This document shows, piece after piece, positions 27,913 through 38,710 of a stretch of 64,000 nt of DNA (within the stretch, counting starts at the first letter, position 1; each line of letters opens with the position of its first letter). Where the stretch lies: NCBI GenBank assembly GCA_018697195.1, contig CM031864.1:12458809-12522808 (forward strand), written 5' to 3'. The notes beneath the pieces are model-generated. The model made no database searches. It was not told where the DNA came from and saw only the letters and a program-made list of their open reading frames with translations. The DNA comes from Certhia americana (lineage: Eukaryota > Chordata > Aves > Passeriformes > Certhiidae). A program made the position numbers and the translations under genes.

Positions 27913-30900
27913 CTTTCCCTCTTTTTTTTTCTCCCCCACAGTTATAATGCATGTGGAAGAGTTTGTGTGACAAGAACACCGAACACAGAGCCTCCGTTTC
28001 TGTTTAGTGATAAATTCAAAAGCCTTTCCCCAATAACAACATTTCAGATTGGGGGGGGGCTGGAAAATCCTTAAGTAAAACAGTTCTCTGTAACAGTTAA
28101 GTATTGAAGAATATTTTAGTTCCTCTTAAGTAGTAGTGACTGTTCCTAATCAAGTGATCGATACTTTTGTAAGAATGCACGTTTAATAAAATCCTAATTT
28201 CCCAAACGCTAGTCTAGTTCAACAGACATTCCTTCCTGCAGAGTCTTGCAAAAAACCTCCGCAGCTTTTCCACTCTCCCAAGCAGTTTCCACTTTTTTCC
28301 CTAACTCTTGCTGACTTGGAAGTCTCTGTGATCAATTCACAACCAATCCCAAGGAGATACCGGGAGGGACTTTTTTCCTGGATTCTGTTCCATTGCTCTC
28401 CTGCAGTCTGTTCTGCTTGTGCCGAGCAGAGCGGTTTTGTCATTATTACGCGGAGCCCATGTGCACTAAAGCGCTATGCCTGCAATCCATTTAGAAATAT
28501 GCTCACTTAGCTGAACAGCGCAATGGCTGAGGATTTACTTGCAATTGCAGACAAGTCGTAGTGCTTCACCGGAGACTTAGGTTCTGATCAGCTGCTTCTG
28601 GCAAAATCGATGGGTGTTTTTGATGGTGGTTTTTTCAGTTCCCCGTCGCTGCAAAGGCGCAGTTAGCAAACAGACCTGACCGAATCCGGGGCGCTGACAC
28701 GGGAGGCGCACTTCCCCCGTCCTGGGTCCCACAGTCTTTGCTACTGCCGCACTCGCCCTCGCTCATCTACACACACGGTCAACCATCCTGGATTTCTAAA
28801 CCCCCGAAGCTTTTCCTGTTCTGGTGTTGTTCGTTTTCATTTAGAAATTAAACTCATTTGCTCACCATTGGGCTTGACGAAGCCAAGCATTTGATGGGGG
28901 AGGGAGTGCTGCCATCATAGGCTATGAACAAGGCAATCCTTCGGCACATAACTTTTTGGCAATAGGATTAATCCAGTCCGACTATAGTGTAACCACACAC
29001 CCTACACGAGGATTTGCCTTGACTTTACAGAGCAAACTTAAATATTAGGTTCTGCTATCTTGCCTAAGAAGCAGTGATGCCTAGTGATGGCCGGTTAACA
29101 AAGAGCAGCTTGTTAATGGGGTGAGGATGTTCGCGGTCGTGGTTCCTGCGAAGGAACGGATCCTCCTGGGCCTTGCCGCCCTCTGCACGCTCCCTGCTTC
29201 CCTGGATTTAAGTCCATCCATTGTGTACCTACTGTGTATTTTGGCTCTTGTTAACCTTCCAGAGGAAAATTAACAATTGCAAAGAAGACAAAACAGCCAT
29301 GTGTAGTAATCCTGAGTCAGATTCACCAACACCCTCCACCCAACAATTTACATAAACCTGGAGAAAACCTGATTTGTTTTGAAGTTGCCTGAGGGATCTA
29401 CATCTACTCTGATGCCCCACAGCTCAAACAAAATCTTTTTTCACCCACTTTGCTACCTACAGCTCCTTCCCTGCAGTATCCTACAGCAGCTTTGAAATAA
29501 TTCTAATGTAAGGACTATACTCCTGCCTACAGCATCATATGCTTTATCCCACTATTTTCACTTCCTTTGGTGGCCCTTTTCCTCATATACCTCTATCCCA
29601 AACTATCTCACTAGTTCTTCTGGCTCCAGCTTCCTCCTGTGCTACATCTTTGTCTCGTACCAGTAACTGGTATTTTTATTTTATTATGGGCAGCATTACA
29701 TATTCTCATTAGAGGCAATAACCATTATCAATCGTCAAATCAATGCTGGTATTGAAAAAAACCCCAAACCACAAACCCAAACCACACAAACCGTGCCTAT
29801 TCTGATCAGGGGATAAGGTTTTAATGACACTTTTCAGCAAGTTACGATGGAACAGTTCAAATTAGTAGGACCGACCCCTCCCAAAGCAGTATGTTCTACA
29901 AGAGCCGAAGTGTTTTATATCCCTCTCCGTTGCGTGATGCCTCACTCAGGGTTTGTGCATGGAGAATGCACTACTACAAGTTCCAGCTTTGATAAGCTGT
30001 GACCAACTCCGCTTTCACAGTAACTCACTGTTCCCACCCATCTCAATCCATGAATTGCTTATTGCTTCTCCTGTTTATTAAAGCAAATAATATGGTGATT
30101 ATTTTTCCCAACCAAAGATTAACAGAAGCTCACTTGTTAGAACTACATAAACTGAGAAGCTGATCCTAAGGACGGACACTATGTTTAGTTCTGAAAGCTG
30201 CCCCTGCCCTGCCTCTATCCACCATGCCTCCAAACAGCATTAACAAGCTATTACTGGTTCCTGCCCCAGCTCTGGTTAAACTGGGCTTATATCCTTGGCT
30301 ACAGCTCGGATCTAACTGGCTCTTCAAGAGGCATGCAGGACCCAGGAGATTACAGCTGACTTCACCCAGAGGCTTATTTGAGTACTCAGGGACCGTTCTG
30401 GACTGGCGTGCTGTGGACTCACTTGGTGGCTGTGCAATAAGCCTTGTGGACAGTGAAATCTTCCTAAAGCCACATTAGTTCTGTTGGTCACTTCCATGCC
30501 CCAACCTAATAACCTCTCAGACTGGATGAAGTGGCTCAGCGCAATCATTAGTTACTCGGCATTGTATTACTTAAACACCTCAATAATGTTTTTCTGTAGG
30601 TAACTTTAGGTTGGCTCTTTGGACAAAGACACGAGTATTTGCCTTCTTGCAGCTAGGTACAGAATAAGTTATAAGGAAGTTTTTGTTACCCAAAGGAAAC
30701 ACAAAAATTATGTTAAACCCATTTTCTGCTGGGTACATTACACATCCTTATACACAGTCTTCATGTTTGTTACAGTCCCCTGTTTTGCCTCTGTTCGGCT
30801 GCTATATTTTCCTGAAGACCTCTAACATTCTGAGGTTTTTTTCCCATTAATGCTATCTATATAAAGCATAAATATGAGAAAAGGCTAGATTCCCTCAGTG

Positions 30901-31150
30901 AATGTTTTCACTGTTTTAGCTGAAGCAAAACCCTTTGGAGAAAAAATTCTGTTTCGTAGTCTAACTTTAAGACGTTCGCCTGCGACATACTCTACTTACA
31001 GTTTTGAGTGTGTTTTCAAGTAGCCAGTTTATGAGACTGTCGGGCTTTTTTGGCAACTGCTTAAATTTGACAATATTTACCAATTTATGCCCTTAAAAAA
31101 AAGGCATGCTTTTAATAATATGTAACCGCTTATAAATACAACTTGGAAAA
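27691..31150. other. Non-coding upstream flank of CpG island inside copy 1
   Basis: Sequence duplicated at about 38711-42286. No coding exon recognised. It holds a T34 run (27877-27910) and a G9 run (28051-28059) that is only one G in the other copy. Presumed intergenic DNA between the ZZZ3 promoter and the USP33 3' end. Confidence 0.45.
27877..27910. repeat. Poly-T run, copy 1
   Basis: About 34 consecutive T; the counterpart in copy 2 (38937-38959) is 23 T followed by an interrupted run. The length differs between copies. Confidence 0.9.
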
Positions 31151-31165
31151 GAGTACAGTTGTATG

Positions 31166-33520
31166 CCTTTTTGATTGCTCTGTTTGTCTTGATTGTGGAA
31201 TTTGTCCTTCTGCTTGCTTTTGCTTTCCTTGCCTGCTCCTTCTTGCTGCTTGATTGTTGCTGATGTTTCTTTGCTTCTGTTTCTTGATCTTTTTGCTTTG
31301 ATGTTCTGCCTCTGTTTTTCTGTGATTTGTAGTTTGGATTTTGATGCTGTTTTATGTGACCTGTTTTTCTCTTTGTTTCTTGACTGTTTCTTTTTCTGTT
31401 TTTTCTTTGTCTTGCTCTGCTTTGTTGCCTTGGTCTTTCTGTTTTTTTTTTCTCTTGTTCTGCCCTGTTGTGCTTTCTTTTGTTTTGCTCTGTGTCTCTT
31501 TTTTGATTGCCCTTTTTTCCCCTTTGCGTGATGGTTTTTGTTATTTGCCTCTCTCTCCTTTGATCTCTTTGAATTTGACTGACCCTTTTGTGCTGTGTTT
31601 TTGTTTTTCTGTGTTCCTCTTGTTGCTTTCTTCTGCCTCCTTTTTTCTGTTTTGCCTTCTCTGTGACCTCCTCCTTGATCTTCTTGTTGATGCCTGATTC
31701 TGAAATGTCCTTGCCTTCTCTCTTTGATGTTTCTGTTTGCTTCTGTCTGTTGTCTCCTGCTCTTCTTTCTGCTTTGCCTTGTGCCTCCTTCTTTGGTACT
31801 CCTGATTCTTGCTTTGTGTGCTCCTTGTCCGTTTTGATCTTGTTCTTCTTTGCTTTTTTGATGTGTGTGTGCTGTGCTTTCCCTTTGTTCTTGTTTGACT
31901 TTTATGTTGTCTTGCTGATTCTTCCTTGCTCCCTGCTGTGTTTTGTGATTTCTTTCCTGCTGGTCTTCTTCGTCTTGATGCTCTTGCTCTGCTCCTTGTT
32001 GCTTCACCTGATCCCTTTGCCTGTGTTTTTTGATTTTTGATTCTCTTTGTTGCTCTGTTGAAACTCTTTGTTTTTGATCTTTCTCTGTGGTCTGTCTGCC
32101 TTCTCTTTGTTCTTCTTTGTTTTGCTGCCACCTCTGTTTTCTGTCTTTGACCTTGCTTTTGAATTTTGTTGTGTGCTTCTTTTTGTTGTCTTGTTTTGTG
32201 ATTGTTTGTTTGATCTTTGCTTCTGCTTTCTCTGTTCTTGTCATCTTTGCTCTGTCTCTGATGTCTCTTTTGTGTTTTTTGTTCTGCTTTGATTTTGATC
32301 TGATGATGTCTTCCTGTGATGCCCTTGCTGTTGTCTGTCTGTTGCTGTCTGCTTCTCTGTCTTTGATGCTTGACTGTTTGCTGATTTTGTTTTGCTGCTT
32401 GTTTCCTTTTTTTTGCCCTGATCTCTTTGCCATTTCTTTGTCTGACTTGTCTTCTTGCTGATTGTTTTTGACTGTCCTGTGTCTGTGTTCTGTTTTGTTG
32501 ACTGTCTGTGCTTTTTTTGTCTGTTTGCTGCTTTCCTTGATTTTTCCTCCTGATGTTGGTTTTTTCTTGATTGGTTGTCTGCTTTGCTTGCTGTTTTGCT
32601 CCATGCTGCTGATGCTTGGCCCTCTGCTGTTTTTGTTTGTTTTTTTGTTGTGTTTTTCTGCCTGTCTTTTCTGGTGGCTGATATTATTGCTTGCTCTGGA
32701 TGATTTGCTGCTTGAAACTGTTTTGATCAGACTGAGGTTTCTCTGACTTCTCTTTCTCCTTTTCCTTTGATGTTCTTCTTGGGGTTTTTTTTTGAATTTT
32801 GTGCTCTGTCACTTTCCTTGTTTCTTTTGATGATCTCTGTGTGTTTTTTTTGGTCTGTCTGTTGATCCTGAGTGTGTTTGCTGCCTGCTCGATCTTCCCT
32901 CTGATGTTTCCTTTGCTGCTTGATGTGATGCTGTTTTGTCTCTTTGTCTTGTTCTCTGATCCTCCTGTCTTTTGATCTCTCTTTTTTGTTGTCCTCTTGT
33001 GTTTTCTTCCCCCCCCCCCCCCCCCCACCCTTTTTTTGCTTATGCTGTTTGTTTGCTTTTTCTGTCTGTTTGTTGCTGCTGGGCTTGTTTGTTCTGTTGT
33101 GTTCTGCTCCTTGTCTGATGTGAATTGTTGATTTTTTCCTGACTTTTTCTGATTTTGATTCTGTCTTTGATGATGTGTTTTGTGCTATTTTTGATTGTAT
33201 GCTGATGCTGATTTGTTGAATTCTGTCTCTGACTGATTATTTTTGTCCTCTCTCTTGTGATGTGTGTTCTTTTCTCGTTGTTCTTGCTGACCTGCTTTTT
33301 TGTTTGAATGCCCTGATTCCTTTGTTGTTTGCTGATCTTTTTCTTTTGTCTTTTTGCTCCTGATCCTTTTGACTTTTTTGTGTGCTGGTCTGACATGAGG
33401 CTTTTTTTGTGATCTTGGATCCTTTTTTGATTGACTGTGATCCTCTTTGTTCTTGTCTTGTTTGTTTGTCTGCTTTGATGTTTTTCTTGCCCCCTGTTGA
33501 CCATCTCTCTTTTGTGATGA
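31166..33520. repeat. Low-complexity T/G/C block, likely sequence artefact
   Basis: About 2.35 kb of T, G and C in which A occurs almost only as GA. Read on minus it is A/G/C with T nearly always in TC, so stop codons are almost absent; minus-strand ORFs of 503, 196, 114 and 200 codons result (Lys/Gln/Arg-rich, no domain). It starts exactly where duplication copy 1 ends and stops where copy 2 begins. It includes a C18 run at 33009-33026. Confidence 0.75.
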
Positions 33521-33563
33521 AAACGTGCTAAAGCATTTATTACATAAGTAATTAAGCAGCATG

Positions 33564-36500
33564 CAAGAACTGCTCTGACAGTATCTATCTTGGCCTTTCT
33601 TAGATTCCTTGCTGTGGAGATAACATTCCTAACTTCCAACACTACTGGACAGAGTATGTTTCAACAAAACACACACGGGAGGCCCGTCACTCTCTCCCTC
33701 TTAATTCATCTGTTGGACACAGTAACCAGTTGAATAGCATCCTCCAATTACAATTTGGCTAGTCTCCATGTTTTTCCTTCTTAACTAGAGAACTTCAGAA
33801 ACACTAATTCACACAGAAAAAACCCACACACTACGTCTGAAAAATTCAGATCTCATGTACATATATATATGCTAATAAATTACAAAAACATCAACACAAA
33901 ACAGGATGTCATTAATTAGTACCAAACAGGTACAACATTCAGGAACCAGCCGTTCCTCTCTGGACTTGCACATTTTCTAATAAGTGTTTTAAAGGTTATA
34001 ATCGCCTTTTTAGGAAAAAAAAATCAGCTACTAACAAGGTATGAAAATCCCATCTGATACAAAAAAAGGACGATATAAAGATGAAGCTTCACACTTCTGA
34101 TATTTTGCAGTACAATCATCCCACTCAAAAACAAGTATCGTGTTTTAAAACTGTATTTTTAAATATGAACTACTAAGAAACACCTTTAAACCAAACTGTC
34201 TGTCTTGCCAAACATCATAGTCCATGCCCGATGGGTGCAAAAGACCAACAAAAAATGAGAGAACTAAAGCAATCTAAAACAATGCTACAAGGTAGAATAA
34301 AACATCTTCCTGAAGCAACAAGAGACAAAGCAGTTCAGCTGTTGCAAACGAAAATCTGAAATCAGGACCAGGATGAAACTTTAACCACGGGGATGGGTGA
34401 TGGAGTGCTGCAACAAGCAACACAAGAGGAAACTCTGGCCATCAGAAGGACTGATCCCACTATGCTTCCAACCGGCAGAGGATTGCACTCACTGAGCTTG
34501 AGGTATGCTCTGTTTAAATGAATTCATATAAGCACTGAAGTACTTAAAAAACAGTATTGTAAATTAAGCTTCAAAGCTTTAGATGGGAAGTACACCAAGT
34601 GCCATAATCAAAGGAAAGCACTAAATGCAACTGTTAACTAAATTACTCAAATTTGAACAAAACCATATAAATTATTAAACATATTACACTACAAACCCCA
34701 AGTATTTTGATTACAAAAACGGCAATCTGTAAGGGAAAATTTGTAAAGTTCTTTTGTTGGAAACACGTGGCAGTAAGAAAACATCATTAATGTTCAGCTC
34801 ACATTCTGAAGTCTTTTAGAGTTACTCAAAAGAGAAGGAAGGTTATCAGAAAAACTGAAACGACCATAATAGTTTCTTCTACAAACCACAAACCATATTT
34901 ACAGTGTTCTTAAACTAGAACACTACACCCTTAAGTGGCTTAGAGTAAGTTTACCAGAACAATTCTGGCAGCAGCAGCAGCTTGACTTCCAGCAAAGGAA
35001 CACCTATTGGACCTACAAAAAAAAAAAAAAAAACAACAAAAAAACCCTCACTACAGGAAGGAGAAAGTTTCCCAGTTTCTTGCAACTTCACTCCCGCCTA
35101 CCGAAGTGGCAGAACTTTTCTTCTTCCACGGTTTCTAAGGACAAGGTCTACAAAATCTGTCTGGAATGATACAAGTAGTTTTTATTTAACAAACTGAGAG
35201 AAAGGAACAATAGGTTACACAGTACTTGCATTTCTAGAAACTTGAGTAAAATATATATTATGGATGCAAGGGACAAATACTTGTGAATAAATTCTCTCTT
35301 GCAAATCTGGTGCCTTATTACAAGAGAGATGTATCAGCAGTTCCACACAATGCAAAGACTTGGGAAACCAAAACAAAGCAAAACCTCGATGGATTAGCCA
35401 TAGAGATCTTAAAGAATATTTTGAAACGTGAACGGTAAATTAAAAGAAGCAAAAAAAACCAAACAGAGCAAGAAAAAAAAGCACAACTGGAATAAGGCAG
35501 ACTGCAAAGGATTATGACAGCATTCCAGTAATTTCAGGACCATAGAAACATTTTTTATTTCCCCGTAGGTAAAAGAGCAGAGTACAAGGCTACACTTTGT
35601 ATAACCATAACTAACAACTAGACGTCAAACTAAGTAACTACATATCTGAAAGAAACAGATACAGGAAATGGACCAAAAAACCCCAAACCAAACAACCAAC
35701 AAACACCAAGAACTTTAAGTCTCTTAACACTTCGAGTTGTTAAAGCCTTCATTCTGAGACTAAGGGAAAGCATCTCCACTATGTAATCTCCCTACCACAA
35801 GTACCAGAAAAACTGAGAAACATCAGAGCAGTCACATGCTGTTCAGCATAAGACCAAAGCCCTTATGAGGATACATTCCCAAACTCTGTGAAATAAAGAT
35901 AGTTATTTTTGCCATGCAAATCCATACTAACCCGAGCCAAAGAATCTGTTTGCTATTTTCTTTTCCAGAATGTTAAAAAATGATGAGACAAGGACTATGA
36001 TAGCTCATCAGTAAATACTTCAATAACTAAGCTATGGCATACGCCTCTCCATGGATTATTATACACTTGGAATCTGCAAGGCCAAAGGAAAAATCATTTC
36101 ACTTAACAGGGTACCCACTGAGAATTGCAATAACTATGATAGACTATACCCCCAGAAACATAATGATAAGCAGTATTCAATGAAGGTCATTCACTGCTGC
36201 TCCTAGACACACACGATGCATGGATAAAATCTTCACAAAAAGCCTTCAAAATCAAGGCCCGTAAATTCAAACATGGAATTTTTTAATGGGAATAGAAATT
36301 GATAGTGCTGGGAAAAAGCCTGAACCAAAGTTGTTTAGGTTTTAATGACTTGCAGAAGTCACATAATGCTAATCCATTTACAGTAATGGGAAGGTCTTCA
36401 GGGGAGTCACAACTTTCTCATGTGATAGTTATCTTGGCTATTCTCACAGATATCTTTTAAAGAGATTTAATTTTTTCCCCTGCTTTTAAACAACCACGTG

Positions 36501-37309
36501 TTTTTTCCCTTACACTGTTCTCCACTTTGATTAGGCAATTATTATACTATTAATCCAACAGACAGTACGTAATATTAAAAGATGCTTTGAAAAACAAACC
36601 ACAACAGACCCTGTCAAACTTCTTTTCTGAAAAGTTACCCCTGCTTAGTAAAGAAACACATTTTCATAATCCAAACCACTAGCCTACTAGCTGACCAGTC
36701 TGGAGCGGCTAGGATGGAAGATAGTATTAACACAGGTCAGAAATACACCCAAAAAACAATGTTCTTAACAGGTTGCAAAGTCCGATTTAATGTAAAATAC
36801 GGGGTACACATAGAACTTCAGTTTAAAAGCCTCAGTAAACAATCACTACGTAGTGATTAGTACAGCACATAATGACAATATCAAGGAAAACGTAAATATA
36901 TGTACAACTATACCAGAAATACTCGCACGTTTTTTTTAATAACTGGAAACATGACTCAACAAAAAAAAACTTGGAAGTCAAAGAACTATTCTTTAATAAA
37001 ATTTCGTCTCTGTGGGCCAGCCTAGAACCAGATAACCAAAATCCTCCAGGGACTACAAAAACTGCCAACGTACTGGATAATAACAGGACAGATACAAAAA
37101 CACCATAAGGAAGAAGAACCATATGCTTCCTTAGAAGAGATCAGGATAGGAGACAAGGGAATAGTGAGCTGGGACACTTAGAACGACGGAATTAAATTTT
37201 TCTACATACAAGAGAAAGCAGAACTGTATGCTGCAGTTTTGTGATAAACGGGACATATATCTTCAAACGAGAAAAGACGTCTGATTTAAACAGCTATCTT
37301 TGGCACATG
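33564..37309. other. Non-coding flank of CpG island inside copy 2
   Basis: Counterpart of 22566-26239. No exon recognised; indel differences from copy 1 are frequent. A poly-A run lies near 35018-35032. Confidence 0.45.
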
Positions 37310-38710
37310 CATCCGTCACCAGCAGCGCCGCTGTCCCTCGGGGGGCACCCGACGGGAAGGGCCCGGGAGTCGGCTGTGAAGGCGGGCGGGGGCAGCCAAG
37401 GGACAGCGATGGGACCCGGGGGAAACAGCGGGATGCGGGAGGCACAAGAGGGGGAACGACAAGGGGCCTGGGGGGCGTCCCGCGGGCTGCGGGCCCCGGG
37501 GGCGTTGGAGCGGGGGAAGCGGCGGGACGGGGAGGTGAGAGGCCCGAGGAGGGGGAAGGGAAAGGAGGGGGGGGAGCGGCCGCGGTGGAAGGCACGGGGT
37601 GATGTGAGGTGATGTGAGGTGAGCGGGGGCAGGGCCGGGGCTGGGGGGAGGCGGCGGCGGCGCGGCGGCAGTGTCGCTGTCCCGGGCGCGGCCCCGCCGC
37701 TCCCGAGCGCCCGTTCACGGCGCGGAGTGGCGGAAGGGTCCGGTCCAGCCACCGGCCCGGTCCATTACCCCAGCGAACGCCGCCATCCCGCACACGACGC
37801 TCCCGCGGGAGCCGCGCGGACCTCGCGAGAATTCCCGCTGTTCCTTCCCGACCGCCCACTGCCCCCGCCTACCGGCCCGCGCGCGCGCACGGGGCCGCGC
37901 GCGGCTCGGACGCAACATGGCGGCGCGGGGACGGACGCACGTGTCCCGGGGCCGCCGCGCGCGGGCGCGCGCACACGCAAAGCCGGGGGGGAGGCGGGGC
38001 CGGCGCGCACGCGCAGGAGGCGCCACCGCGGGCCAGCTGATTCGAACGGGGCGCGCGAGCCGCCACCGCCTCCCCGCACGCGCTGGTCACGTGGGGGCTT
38101 CCCCCGCTCGCTCCCTCCTCCTCCTTCCCCCTCCCCGCGCGGGTTCCGCACTCGGCACCGCCCGGGCCTCCCCCCACACTCCTCCCCCCGGGGCCGGCAC
38201 GGGCCCTCACCTGGTGCCCGCTCCTCGGTGCGGCCGGGCCGCGCAGCCCCGCGCGCCGCTCGCTCCCTCCGTGCCGCCCGCACCAGGCGGCGGCTCCGCA
38301 CAGCGCCTGCTCCCCTCAGCGCGGCGGCGGCTCCTTCCGCTTCCTTCCCCTCCCCCCCGCGCTGCGGCGGGACCCGCTCCCTGCAGCTCCCCCTGCCGGC
38401 GGAGCGCGGCGGCGGCGCGGGCCCGGGGGCGCAGCGCGGTCGGACAGGTGTCTGGCGGGGCGCCCTGAGGGACGGCGGCAGCGGCGGGACGGCGGCGGCT
38501 CTGAAGGGCCCGGCCGAGCCGCCGGCAGCGCGGGAACGGGACAGGGCTGCTGTGCCGGAAGGGCACGGGGAGCGCGGCTCGGGGGGAGCGCTCTGCTCCT
38601 GCCCCCGCTGCCAGTTTCGTGTCCCCGAAGCGGGGCTGTTCGGGTCGCAGCTCTTGAGCAATTTCCAGCCCCGTCTCCCGACTCAGCTCAAGCGGTGCCG
38701 CAAGAACAGG
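37310..38710 (-). promoter_or_regulatory. CpG-island promoter, copy 2 (same promoter duplicated)
   Basis: The same elements occur in the same order as in copy 1: CTCGCGAGA (37822-37830), AACATGGCGGC, a full YY1 consensus (37914-37924), GGTCACGTG (38085-38093) and minus-strand donor CAG/GTGAGG (exon end at 38211). Spacing to copy 1 is about 11.04-11.05 kb throughout. It probably represents the same single genomic promoter. Confidence 0.72.
38206..38212 (-). other. Candidate first-exon splice donor, copy 2
   Basis: Counterpart of the copy 1 donor: CTCACCT on plus, AG/GTGAG on minus, preceded on minus by GGGCACC. It sits in the same position relative to the E-box and the CTCGCGAGA element. Confidence 0.4.

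Larger units (their letters stand above)
22521..31165. repeat. Direct duplication, copy 1 (about 8.65 kb)
   Basis: Matches 33547-42301 end to end in the same orientation. Anchors: AGTAATTAAGCAGCATG at 22521 and 33547; the E-box at 27038 and 38085; GAGTACAGTTGTATG at 31151 and 42287. The offset drifts from 11026 to 11136 because of many small indels. Copy 1 carries extra homopolymer runs (C13 at 22553-22565, G9 at 28051-28059, T34 at 27877-27910). Most likely a false assembly duplication. Confidence 0.9.

Noticed and set aside
31093..32604. 503-codon minus-strand ORF, Lys/Gln/Arg-rich
   Set aside because: It lies in the low-complexity bridge where stop codons are nearly impossible by composition. 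No domain, no plausible promoter or exon structure, and its 3' end runs into duplicated intergenic DNA.
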